64,000 nucleotides of DNA from JAFGSI01 sp041287425. GTDB taxonomy: Bacteria; Chloroflexota; Anaerolineae; Anaerolineales; Villigracilaceae. Of the stretch, positions 23,976 to 31,816 are shown piece after piece. Positions within the stretch are counted from its first letter, which is position 1. Each line of letters begins with the position of its first letter. The DNA is taken from assembly GCA_041287425.1 (NCBI GenBank), contig JBEULG010000003.1, positions 1 to 64,000 of the forward strand, written 5' to 3'. The position numbers and the translations under genes were made by a program. The notes beneath the pieces are model-generated. The model was not told the origin of the DNA, did not search any database, and saw only the letters and a list, made by a program, of their open reading frames with translations.

Positions 23976-24012
23976 CATGCGACGCGCCTGAGAGGTGCGT
24001 CGCATGTTTTTG
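23976..24012 (+). terminator. Rho-independent terminator after the propeller lipoprotein
   Basis: CATGCGACGC pairs perfectly with GCGTCGCATG around an 11-nt loop, followed by TTTTTG. Confidence 0.9.
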
Positions 24013-24051
24013 TGCGGGCGGAAGAGCGGTTTCGAAAATCGAATTTCATTG

Positions 24052-24057
24052 TAAAAT
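24052..24057 (+). promoter_or_regulatory. -10 hexamer of a probable leaderless glgA promoter
   Basis: TAAAAT preceded by TG lies 7 nt before the ATG at 24065, leaving no room for a ribosome site. Confidence 0.55.
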
Positions 24058-24064
24058 AGACTCC

Positions 24065-25513
24065 ATGGCCGAGACGATCAATGTGCTCTTCCTGGCTTCC
24101 GAAGCCGAACCTTTCGTCAAAGTGGGGGGACTGGCCGATGTGGCCGGTTCACTGCCGGCGGCTCTGCGCGCCCTCTCTCCCAAGATGACCGGCGGGCCGC
24201 TGCTGGACGTGCGCCTGGTCATTCCCTTGCACCGGGTTATCCAGTCCGAGTCGTCCACGCTTCTTCCGGTCATCGAGTTCCCCATTTATCGGCGGGGGGG
24301 CAATCTGATTGCGCAGGTTTTCGAACGCAACCTGGAGGGCGTGCCGGTCTATTTCATCACCGGCCTGCCCTTCCTCACGGCGACCTCGGTCTATTCTTCC
24401 GACGCCCGCCAGGATGTAGAAAAATTCACCTTCTTCTCTCTGGCGGCGCTGGAATTGACCCGCCGCATGGGCTGGCGGCCGGATGTCGTTCACGCCAACG
24501 ACTGGCACACCGCCCTTGCCCTGTACGCCTTACGCTCGCGGCGCGGCGAGGCTTTCTTCGCCCGCTCGGCCGGCTTGATCACCCTGCACAACCTGCCGTT
24601 CATGGGCGGTGAGGCCGGCGAGGTGCTGGCCTCCTACGGCCTGACGCCGGTCAACGATGAAATCCTGCCGCGCTGGGCGCGCACCCAGCCTCTGCCGATG
24701 GGATTGTGGGCGGCGGAAGCCATCGTCCCCGTCTCGGAGACGTATGCCCGCGAAATTCTCACACCCGAATTCGGCTGCGGCCTGCAGGATTTCCTGCGCC
24801 AGCGCGCCGATTCGATCACCGGCATCCTGAACGGCCTGGACGTCCGCACCTGGGATCCGCAGAACGACAAACACTTGGCGGCCATCTTCAATGCCGACGA
24901 CCTGGGAGGCCGGCTGGAAAACAAACTGGCCCTCCAAAAGAAAATGGGCCTGCCGGTAGATGCCCGCCTGCCGCTGCTGGCCGTCGTCGGACGGGTGGAC
25001 GAGCAGAAGGGCCTCGATCTCATCCTGCAGGCTTTGCCGCGTCTGGCCGACCGTCCCTGGCAGTTCGTCCTGCTCGGCACCGGTGACCCGAACCTGGAGG
25101 CCGCCATCCGCAGCCTGCAGGCGCGTTACCCTGAGCGCGTCCAGGCTGTCCTGCGCTACGACGCCGCTCTGGGCCACCTCATTTATGGCGGCGCCGATAT
25201 GCTCCTGATGCCGTCGCGGTATGAACCTTGCGGCCTGGCGCAGATGATCGCCATGCGCTATGGCTGCATCCCCATCGTGCGGGCGACGGGCGGATTGAAG
25301 GACACCGTCCAGGAGGGCAAGACCGGCTTCGTTTTCACCCGCCCGGAGGCCGATTCCTTGCTCGAGGCTGTGCAGCGGGCGCTGTCCGTCTATGCTTCGG
25401 CGGAGAAATGGCGGCGTTTCCAACGCAATGCCATGAAACAGGATTTCTCCTGGACTCGTTCGGCGCGCCAGTATTCTCTCCTCTATCGTTCCCTTGTCCC
25501 TGAAACGGGCTGA
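24065..25513 (+). CDS. glgA: Glycogen synthase (ADP-glucose-dependent, GT5)
   Basis: GlgA extends alpha-1,4-glucan from ADP-glucose. The 482-aa protein has the GT5 signature KVGGLADVAGSLP (19-31) near the N-terminus, VVHANDWHTAL (about 140) in the first Rossmann domain, and VVGRVDEQKGLDL and SRYEPCGLAQM (about 382-393) in the C-terminal domain. The second KTGG-like motif appears as RATGGLKDTV. It is the first gene of an operon with glgC (8 nt gap) and malQ, so glucan synthesis and remodelling are made together. No branching enzyme is within the window. Confidence 0.95.
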   Translation: MAETINVLFLASEAEPFVKVGGLADVAGSLPAALRALSPKMTGGPLLDVRLVIPLHRVIQSESSTLLPVIEFPIYRRGGNLIAQVFERNLEGVPVYFITGLPFLTATSVYSSDARQDVEKFTFFSLAALELTRRMGWRPDVVHANDWHTALALYALRSRRGEAFFARSAGLITLHNLPFMGGEAGEVLASYGLTPVNDEILPRWARTQPLPMGLWAAEAIVPVSETYAREILTPEFGCGLQDFLRQRADSITGILNGLDVRTWDPQNDKHLAAIFNADDLGGRLENKLALQKKMGLPVDARLPLLAVVGRVDEQKGLDLILQALPRLADRPWQFVLLGTGDPNLEAAIRSLQARYPERVQAVLRYDAALGHLIYGGADMLLMPSRYEPCGLAQMIAMRYGCIPIVRATGGLKDTVQEGKTGFVFTRPEADSLLEAVQRALSVYASAEKWRRFQRNAMKQDFSWTRSARQYSLLYRSLVPETG

Positions 25514-25521
25514 GAGGGCCT

Positions 25522-26799
25522 ATGAAAACGCGAGCCGTAATCATGGCTGGCGGGGCAGGCTCCCGTCTGAGCGTGCTGACGGTCAAGCGGGCCAAGCCGG
25601 CCGTCCCCTTCGGCGGGAAGTACCGCATCATTGACTTCCCGCTTTCGAATTGCGTCAACTCGGGCATTTTCGATGTCATGGTCTTGGTCCAGTACCGGCC
25701 GCATTCGCTCGTCCAACACATCGGGGCCGGCGGCCCCTGGGACCTCAACCGCGACTTCACCGGCGGGGTGCGCATCTACACCCCCTACCGCGGCCGTTAC
25801 GGCGCCGATTGGTACGTCGGCACCGCCGACGCCGTCCAGCAAAATTTCACCTTCATCAAACAGAACAAACCCGACCAGGTGTTGATTCTCTCCGGTGACC
25901 ATATCTACGCCATGGACTACGATGCCCTGCTCACCTTCCACCGCGACCATCAGGCCGAGGTGACCATGGCGGCCATCCGCGTCCCGCTTTCGGAGGCCTC
26001 CCGCTTCGGCATCCTCACCGCTGACCGGGAATACCGCGTCACCCACTTTGTCGAGAAACCCTCTCAGCCTCCCTCCGACCTGGCCAGCATGGGCGTCTAC
26101 GTTTTCGACACCGCCGTGCTTGACCATGTCTTGTGGGAAGATCATCTGCGCTCCGATTCCACCCATGACTTCGGCAAGGACATCCTGCCGCGCATGATTG
26201 CCGCCGGACGGCGGGTTTTTGCCTATCCCTACACGGGCTACTGGGTGGACGTGGGCACGCTCGATTCGTACTGGCGCGCCCACATGGACCTGTTGCAGGA
26301 TAAACCGCCCCTCGACCTGAACGACCGCTCGTGGGTCATCCACACCCGCACCGAGGAACGCGCCCCGCTCCGCATCGCGGCCGGCGCGGTCGTGGAAAAC
26401 AGCCTGCTGTGCGATGGTTGCCTGCTGGAGGCGGGGGCGCGGGTCGAGCGCAGCGTCCTCTCCCCGGGCGTGGTCGTCCGCTCTGGGGCGCTGATTCGCG
26501 AATCGGTCATCCTGACCGATTCCGAAATCGGGCCGGGGGCGCGCCTCGAGCGCGCCGTCCTCGACAAGCGCGTCTGCGTGGGGGAGGGGGCGCGCATCGG
26601 CGCGCTGAGCGCCGTCCCGCCGCAGGCGGTCACCGCCGCCGATTTGGCCGTCATCGGCAAGAACAGCCAGGTCCCGGCCGGCGGCGTCATCGAAGCGGGC
26701 GGAACGGTCGGCAACGATGTCGTCCTCTCCGATTACCCCGATCTTACGGTAAAATCCAACGAAATCCTGGAGACCAAAAGACAACCCTATGAGATTTGA
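25522..26799 (+). CDS. glgC: Glucose-1-phosphate adenylyltransferase
   Basis: GlgC makes ADP-glucose, the rate-setting donor for glycogen. The 425-aa protein has the nucleotidyltransferase motif MAGGAGSRL (8-16), the KPAVPFGGKYRIIDFPLSN block (25-43) and the substrate loop FVEKP. A C-terminal left-handed beta-helix (about 295-400) normally carries allosteric control. The 3' end overlaps malQ by 11 nt in another frame. AGAGGG precedes the ATG. Confidence 0.95.
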   Translation: MKTRAVIMAGGAGSRLSVLTVKRAKPAVPFGGKYRIIDFPLSNCVNSGIFDVMVLVQYRPHSLVQHIGAGGPWDLNRDFTGGVRIYTPYRGRYGADWYVGTADAVQQNFTFIKQNKPDQVLILSGDHIYAMDYDALLTFHRDHQAEVTMAAIRVPLSEASRFGILTADREYRVTHFVEKPSQPPSDLASMGVYVFDTAVLDHVLWEDHLRSDSTHDFGKDILPRMIAAGRRVFAYPYTGYWVDVGTLDSYWRAHMDLLQDKPPLDLNDRSWVIHTRTEERAPLRIAAGAVVENSLLCDGCLLEAGARVERSVLSPGVVVRSGALIRESVILTDSEIGPGARLERAVLDKRVCVGEGARIGALSAVPPQAVTAADLAVIGKNSQVPAGGVIEAGGTVGNDVVLSDYPDLTVKSNEILETKRQPYEI

Positions 26800-28270
26800 A
26801 CGTGCCTCGGGCGTTTTGCTCCACCCCACCAGCCTGCCCTCCGCCTACGGCATCGGCGATCTCGGCCCGGCCGCCTACCGCTGGGTCGAATGGCTGGAAG
26901 GGGCGGGCTGCAAACTCTGGCAGGTCTTGCCCCTTTCCCCCACCGGTTACGGCGATTCCCCCTATCAGTGTTTCTCGGCTTTTGCCGGTAATCCCTATCT
27001 CATCAGCCCCGAATTTCTGCTGCGCGATGGTTGGCTGCACCCCAATGATTTGGTTGCAAAGACCGACTGGCCGGTCGAACGGGTTGACTTCGGCCGCCTC
27101 ATCCCCTGGAAGTTAAACCTGCTCGAACGCGCTTATCTGCGCTTCGCCTCCGACCCCGGGCCGGCGCGCCCCGATTTCGAGCGATTCTGCGCCCGCAATG
27201 CTGCCTGGCTGGACGATTTCGCCCTCTTCATGGCCCTCAAAGAAGCCCACGGCGGCGGCGCGTGGGACGGCTGGCCGTTGCCCCTGCGTCAGCGCGACCC
27301 GGCTGCCCTCTCGGCCGCTGCCCAACAGCACGCCGACGCCCTACAGCGCTTCAAATTCTATCAATTCCTCTTCTTCCAGCAGTGGAATGCTTTGCGTCAA
27401 TTCGCCAATCGCCGGGGCGTTCGCATCATCGGCGATGTCCCCATCTTCGTCGCCTACGACAGCGCCGACGTTTGGGCGCACCCCGACCTGTTCTACCTGG
27501 ACGAGGAGCGCCGCCCGACGGTCGTGGCCGGCGTCCCGCCCGATTATTTCTCGCCGACCGGTCAACTGTGGGGCAACCCGCTCTACCGCTGGGAGGTCCA
27601 TAAACACACCGGCTATGCCTGGTGGCTGGCGCGCCTGCGTGCTGTCCTGGAGATGGTGGACATCATCCGCCTCGACCACTTCCGCGGCTTCGCCGGTTAC
27701 TGGGAAGTGCCGGCGGGAGAAGCGACTGCCGTCAAGGGGCGCTGGGTAGCGGGTCCGGGGGCCGATTTCTTCGAGGCCGTGCAGCAGGCTCTCGGCGACC
27801 TGCCGCTCGTCGCCGAAGACCTGGGCGAAATTACGCCGGATGTCGTCGAACTGCGCGACCGTTTTGCCCTGCCGGGCATGAAAATCCTGCAATTTGCTTT
27901 CACCGGCCCCGATAATCCCTTCCTGCCGCATCACTACACGCCGCATTGCGTCGTTTACACCGGCACGCACGACAACGATACGGCCCGCGGCTGGTACGAG
28001 TCGGCCCCCGAGGCGGAGAAGGACTTCGCCCGCCGCTACCTGGGGGTGGATGGCCGCAACTTCGCCTGGGACCTGATTCGCACTGCCTGGCGCTCGGTGG
28101 CGGTCTTTGCCCTGGCCCCGCTGCAGGATTTGCTCAACCTGGGCACCGAAGCGCGCATGAACTATCCCAGCCGCCTGGGCGGCAACTGGGAATGGCGCGT
28201 AAGCGAGGCGGCCCTGACGCCGCACTTGCAGCAAGCCCTGCGCGAACTGAACACGCTCTATTCCAGGTGA
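26789..28270 (+). CDS. malQ: 4-alpha-glucanotransferase (amylomaltase, GH77)
   Basis: MalQ transfers alpha-1,4-glucan segments between maltodextrins and releases glucose. The 493-aa protein shows the GH77 catalytic residues in IRLDHFRGF (nucleophile Asp, about 293), VAEDLGEI (acid/base Glu, about 340) and GTHDNDT (Asp, about 393). The start SGVLLHPTSLPS is also typical. It overlaps glgC by 11 nt and is the last gene of the operon, ending at a perfect terminator. Confidence 0.95.
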   Translation: MRFERASGVLLHPTSLPSAYGIGDLGPAAYRWVEWLEGAGCKLWQVLPLSPTGYGDSPYQCFSAFAGNPYLISPEFLLRDGWLHPNDLVAKTDWPVERVDFGRLIPWKLNLLERAYLRFASDPGPARPDFERFCARNAAWLDDFALFMALKEAHGGGAWDGWPLPLRQRDPAALSAAAQQHADALQRFKFYQFLFFQQWNALRQFANRRGVRIIGDVPIFVAYDSADVWAHPDLFYLDEERRPTVVAGVPPDYFSPTGQLWGNPLYRWEVHKHTGYAWWLARLRAVLEMVDIIRLDHFRGFAGYWEVPAGEATAVKGRWVAGPGADFFEAVQQALGDLPLVAEDLGEITPDVVELRDRFALPGMKILQFAFTGPDNPFLPHHYTPHCVVYTGTHDNDTARGWYESAPEAEKDFARRYLGVDGRNFAWDLIRTAWRSVAVFALAPLQDLLNLGTEARMNYPSRLGGNWEWRVSEAALTPHLQQALRELNTLYSR

Positions 28271-28289
28271 AACGTGCGATTGTCGCAGT

Positions 28290-28321
28290 GCGGCGCACCA
28301 GCGGCGTGCGCCGCTTTTTTT
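28290..28321 (+). terminator. Rho-independent terminator of glgA-glgC-malQ
   Basis: GCGGCGCAC pairs perfectly with GTGCGCCGC (9 bp, 7-nt loop) and is followed by TTTTTTT, whose end touches the stop codon of the convergent EamA gene. Confidence 0.92.
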
Positions 28322-29246
28322 ATGGATTCTGCCTGGCAGCCAGATAAATGCCCGCCAGGATGAACACTGCCCCAACAACTTTGATCCAGCCCGGCGTCTC
28401 GCCGAACACCAGATAACCCAGAATCGTTGACCCAATCGGCTCGCCCAGCACGGTGACGGAGACCAGCGCCGCCGGCAGATATTTCAGCGCCCAGTTGTAG
28501 GTCGAGTGGCCGATCAATTGCGGCACGAGCGCCAGGAGCAGAATCCAGAGATAAGTCAGGGGAGAGTAACCGAAGGGCGTCTGCCCGGCTGCCAGCATGA
28601 TGACGATCAGCGCCGCGGCGGCAATCCCATAGACCACAAAGATATATGGCACGAGCGAAATCCCCGCCCGCAGTTTCCGGCCGATGATGAGGTAACCGGT
28701 CACGGCCCAGGCGCCGGCCAGGGCCAGGAAATTGCCCAGCATGGCGCGCCCCTGGATGAATTCGGCGAACGATGGACAGGCGAGGCCGCCCTCCGTCCAC
28801 CGACAGGAATCGCTGACGCCGATGACGCTGCCGCCGACCAGCGCCAGCAGCATCCCAATCAGGGCCAGCGGGCGGATACGCTCGTGGAGCAGAAGCGGCG
28901 AGAGAAGCGCCACCCACAAGGGGGCGGTGCTGACCAGGACGACCGAACTGGCAATCGAGGTGTATTCCAGCGAGGAGATCCAGGTGGCAAAGTGCAGGGC
29001 CAGGCAAAGGCCTGAGACCAGCGCCAGCAGCAGGTCGCCGCCTCGCAGGCGGCCCAGTTCCGGGCGGTGACGGCTCAGCGCAACTGGGGCCAGCGCAAGA
29101 GAGGCCAGGGTCAGCCGCCCGGCGGCGATGACCAGCGAAGGCGCCTCCTCCTGCGCCTTGCGGATGAAAATCGAAGCGGTCGAGACAGCCAGGATGGCGA
29201 ACACAATGGCCAGGGGCAGCAGGGAACGGGTCCGTTTTTCGTCCAT
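28320..29246 (-). CDS. EamA-family (DMT superfamily) transporter
   Basis: The 308-aa protein has ten predicted membrane helices in two EamA repeats (about 12-145 and 165-300), with the usual LGEPIGSTILGYLVFGE motif in the second. Members export or import small metabolites; the substrate cannot be inferred. On the minus strand TATACT (29253-29258) lies 6 nt before the ATG, so the message is probably leaderless. It converges on malQ and is divergent from sod. Confidence 0.9.
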   Translation of the reverse strand: MDEKRTRSLLPLAIVFAILAVSTASIFIRKAQEEAPSLVIAAGRLTLASLALAPVALSRHRPELGRLRGGDLLLALVSGLCLALHFATWISSLEYTSIASSVVLVSTAPLWVALLSPLLLHERIRPLALIGMLLALVGGSVIGVSDSCRWTEGGLACPSFAEFIQGRAMLGNFLALAGAWAVTGYLIIGRKLRAGISLVPYIFVVYGIAAAALIVIMLAAGQTPFGYSPLTYLWILLLALVPQLIGHSTYNWALKYLPAALVSVTVLGEPIGSTILGYLVFGETPGWIKVVGAVFILAGIYLAARQNP

Positions 29247-29287
29247 GCGCCAAGTATAAGCGAATTGTTAGAAATTTTCCCCATCCC

Positions 29288-29315
29288 TTGACAATCTGAT
29301 GGCTGACGGTAAAAT
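29288..29315 (+). promoter_or_regulatory. Promoter of the superoxide dismutase gene
   Basis: A perfect TTGACA (29288-29293) and TAAAAT (29310-29315) are 16 bp apart. Confidence 0.8.
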
Positions 29316-29338
29316 ATATGATAAATATGATAAATATT
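29316..29338 (+). promoter_or_regulatory. AT-rich direct repeats just after the sod -10 (possible operator)
   Basis: Two adjacent ATATGATAA 9-mers (29316-29324 and 29325-29333) are followed by ATATT. Their position over the start site would suit a metal- or redox-responsive repressor, but no repressor is identified here. Confidence 0.4.
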
Positions 29339-29364
29339 GGCATAATAAACAAGGAGAAAAAAAG

Positions 29365-29979
29365 ATGGCTTTTCAACTTCCCCCGCTTCCCTATGATTAT
29401 GACGCTCTCGAACCCTTCATTGACACCCAAACGATGCAGATTCATCACGACAAGCATCACGCTGCCTATGTGACCAACCTGAACGGCGCCCTCGAGAAGC
29501 ACCCGGAATTGGCCGACCAATCTCTGGAGGCCCTGCTCTCAGACTTGAACGCGGTTCCCGAAGACATCCGCACCGTCGTCCGCAATCACGGCGGAGGGAC
29601 GTGGAATCACAACCTGTTTTGGGAAATCATGGCGCCTCGGGCCGGCGGCGAACCCACCGGGCCGCTCTCACAGGCTATCGAGGCCGCTTTCGGCGATTTT
29701 GCCCGGTTCAAGGCCGAGTTCGAGAAGGCCGCCAATGGTCGTTTCGGTTCCGGCTGGGCTTGGCTGGTCATCCGCCAGGACAACGGCTTGGCCATCGTTT
29801 CGACCGCCAACCAGGACAATCCACTCTCGGACGGCCTGCTCCCCATTCTGGGTCTGGACGTGTGGGAACATGCCTATTATCTGAAATATCAGAATCGCCG
29901 CGCCGAGTACGTCTCCAATTGGTGGAACGTGGTCAATTGGGAAGAGGTCGCCCGGCGTTATGCGGTCGGGCGCGGTTGA
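29365..29979 (+). CDS. Superoxide dismutase, Fe/Mn family
   Basis: The 204-aa enzyme dismutates superoxide. Metal ligands are visible in MQIHHDKHHAAY (first His), GGGTWNHNLFW (second His) and LGLDVWEHAYY (Asp and third His); the length is normal. GGGTWNHNLFW fits the Mn- or Fe-type fold, but metal choice cannot be read safely. The ATG at 29365 is preceded by AAGGAG at about 9 nt; an upstream in-frame ATG at 29299 lies inside the promoter. No export signal. Confidence 0.95.
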   Translation: MAFQLPPLPYDYDALEPFIDTQTMQIHHDKHHAAYVTNLNGALEKHPELADQSLEALLSDLNAVPEDIRTVVRNHGGGTWNHNLFWEIMAPRAGGEPTGPLSQAIEAAFGDFARFKAEFEKAANGRFGSGWAWLVIRQDNGLAIVSTANQDNPLSDGLLPILGLDVWEHAYYLKYQNRRAEYVSNWWNVVNWEEVARRYAVGRG

Positions 29980-29997
29980 TTTTCTCGAAGTGCAGAC

Positions 29998-30106
29998 GGG
30001 GACTGTCCCAAAAGCAGGGCGAAATGCAATTTCGCCCTGCACGGCCTGGAGGATCGCCTGTGAGACTGGCAATTGCTCCATGACCTGTTGGGACAGCCCC
30101 TTTTTT
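29998..30106. repeat. Palindromic element A (IS-end-like arms) with terminator potential
   Basis: GGGGACTGTCCCAA (29998-30011) pairs with TTGGGACAGCCCC (30088-30100), one bulge, followed by TTTTTT. Nested inside is a perfect 12-bp hairpin, GCAGGGCGAAAT-GCA-ATTTCGCCCTGC. The arms resemble ends of some insertion sequences, so it may be a MITE. It also works on paper as the sod terminator. Confidence 0.65.
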
Positions 30107-30133
30107 GGCTCATGTATGTGTAAAATGTGGGAA

Positions 30134-30245
30134 TCGTATCGCTGCGAGGATGCGCTTTTTGCCCGATGAAGCAGTTTCCGCTCTTTTGCAAGCAGAAAAG
30201 CACGCGGAGGGGATTGCTTCGGGCTTCGCTTTCGCAACGATACGC
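30134..30245. repeat. Palindromic element B, about 110 bp
   Basis: Outer arms CGTATCGCTGCGA (30135-30147) and TCGCAACGATACG (30232-30244) match with one mismatch. Inner segments GCCCGATGAAGCA and TGCTTCGGGC also pair. The whole unit could fold into one long imperfect hairpin. No gene is visible between 29980 and 30419. Confidence 0.6.
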
Positions 30246-30314
30246 ACTCTTTTGATATAGACTTTTTTGTGAAGGCTGGGAAGAAGCGGGGGTCTTTTTG
30301 GCAGGCAAGATCGT

Positions 30315-30343
30315 TTGTACATTACTGGTAGGTGTGCTAATAT
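30315..30343 (+). promoter_or_regulatory. Promoter of the candidate TIR/SLATT/SLOG operon
   Basis: TTGTAC (30315-30320) and TAATAT (30338-30343) are 17 bp apart, about 75 nt before the first ATG. No other comparable promoter is evident between the four genes. Confidence 0.7.
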
Positions 30344-30419
30344 TAGATTGAACGTTGAGAGACATGTTCTTGATTCAGCGCCCGGTGGCCGAACGGTTGT
30401 TCGTGTCAGGAGGTTGTCC

Positions 30420-31781
30420 ATGTTCAGAACCCAGCACTTGTACCAGAACGATCCGCAGTGGAAAGACGTCCCCCTCGGTTTCGCCAGCGAGACGATCGGC
30501 AACTGGGGCTGCTTACTGACCTCGGTTACGATGATGCTCAACGGTCTGGGCTATAATGAGACTCCCGCGACCGTCAACGAGAAAATGAAGGCTGCCGGCG
30601 GCTTCCAGGGAGCCTTTTTCATTCCTTCGGCCGTGCCGTATGTTTTTCCCAATGTCATTTACAAGGGTATGCAGCCGTGCGAAACGACCCCCGCCCCGAT
30701 TGCGCTCATCGACGCCAACCTGGCGGCCGGCAAACCGGTCATCGTCCAGGTGGACTGGAATCCGCAGGCCGGAATCCAGACCCACTTTGTGCTGCTCAAG
30801 GACAAGAAGGACGGTGACTACGTCCTCTACGATCCTTACATGTATCGCGGCGACAGCCCCGACAAAGAAGTTCTGTTGACCCAGCGCTATAAATATCAGG
30901 GAACCGAGCCGGCCAGCGCCATCACCGGCGTCTTGTGGTGGGATGGCACTCTCCCGCCTGCCCCGCCGGAGAAGACGAATCTGCCGCTGCCGGCCGAACG
31001 CTTCCTCCTCTACGTTGCCGAGGACGACCTGGCACTGCGGGCCGAGCCGGCCGTGACCGGTTACCTGTGGAAGCGCCTGCTGGCGGGGACGGAATTGATT
31101 TCCCTGGAACCCAAGGCTGCGGCCCAGAGCAAAGTCGGTCAGCAGGGGAAATGGATTCAGGTGCAGGACCCGGCCGGCGACCAGGGGTATGTGGCCGCCT
31201 GGTACGTTTCCCTGCAAAAAGGCGCCCCGCCCCAGCCCGTCGCCGCGCCGGATCAACCGGCGGCTGCTCGTCCGGCCCCTCTGCCGGCCGGCGCGCTGGC
31301 CCTCCTGCCGACCGCCGAAGTGGCTTTCCGCACCCAGCCGGTGATTTCGCCCTCGACTCTCATCCGCCGCATCCCGCCTACCGAACAGGTCGTGGCCGTG
31401 GAACCGGCCGAGCAAGTGATCAACAAGGTCGGCGTCGAGGGGCAGTGGATTCGGGTGCGCGACAACACCCAGCGCGAGGGCTACATTGCCGGCTGGTATC
31501 TGAAATATGCCAGCGGGGCGACGGCCGCCGCGGCTGCCGCGGCGGCCCCTCCGGCCGCCTCCGGCGCTCTCAAGGTCCGCACTACGGCAGAGGCGGTCGC
31601 CTTTCGCAGCCGACCGGTCATCAGCGATGCCACCCTGATCAAACGCCTGCCTCTCGGCGCCGAACTGACCGTCACCGAAACCGGCGGGGAGAGCAAGATC
31701 GGCGTCAACGATCAGTGGCTCAAGGTCCGCGACGCTGCCGGGGCGGAGGGCTACGTGGCGGCCTGGTTCGTGACGCGCTGA
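30420..31781 (+). CDS. C39-like cysteine peptidase with three SH3b-like repeats
   Basis: The roughly 453-aa protein begins with a papain-like C39_2-type domain (about 5-175). Cys31 in NWGCLLTSVTMML, His122 in THFVLL and Asp138 in LYDPY form the likely catalytic triad. Three SH3b-like repeats follow (about 195-265, 291-363 and 382-452), each closing with a W(I/L)xVxD...GYxAxW(Y/F) pattern and separated by Pro/Ala linkers. There is no signal peptide, so it may act in the cytoplasm. SH3b repeats in secreted proteins bind cell wall; here they may bind protein. I start at 30420, where AGGAGG lies 6 nt upstream. It is the first gene of the candidate conflict operon. Confidence 0.8.
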   Translation: MFRTQHLYQNDPQWKDVPLGFASETIGNWGCLLTSVTMMLNGLGYNETPATVNEKMKAAGGFQGAFFIPSAVPYVFPNVIYKGMQPCETTPAPIALIDANLAAGKPVIVQVDWNPQAGIQTHFVLLKDKKDGDYVLYDPYMYRGDSPDKEVLLTQRYKYQGTEPASAITGVLWWDGTLPPAPPEKTNLPLPAERFLLYVAEDDLALRAEPAVTGYLWKRLLAGTELISLEPKAAAQSKVGQQGKWIQVQDPAGDQGYVAAWYVSLQKGAPPQPVAAPDQPAAARPAPLPAGALALLPTAEVAFRTQPVISPSTLIRRIPPTEQVVAVEPAEQVINKVGVEGQWIRVRDNTQREGYIAGWYLKYASGATAAAAAAAAPPAASGALKVRTTAEAVAFRSRPVISDATLIKRLPLGAELTVTETGGESKIGVNDQWLKVRDAAGAEGYVAAWFVTR

Positions 31782-31816
31782 GCGTCTCCCTTTGGGCCGG
31801 TTCGAATTGAGGTTCC

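Noticed and set aside
29998..30106. Element A called as a full insertion sequence
   Set aside because: It has IS-end-like arms but no room for a transposase and no clear target duplication; recorded only as a repeat.
30315..30419. 35-codon N-terminal extension of the C39-like peptidase
   Set aside because: It would start within the -35 hexamer of the promoter; AGGAGG before 30420 decides the start.
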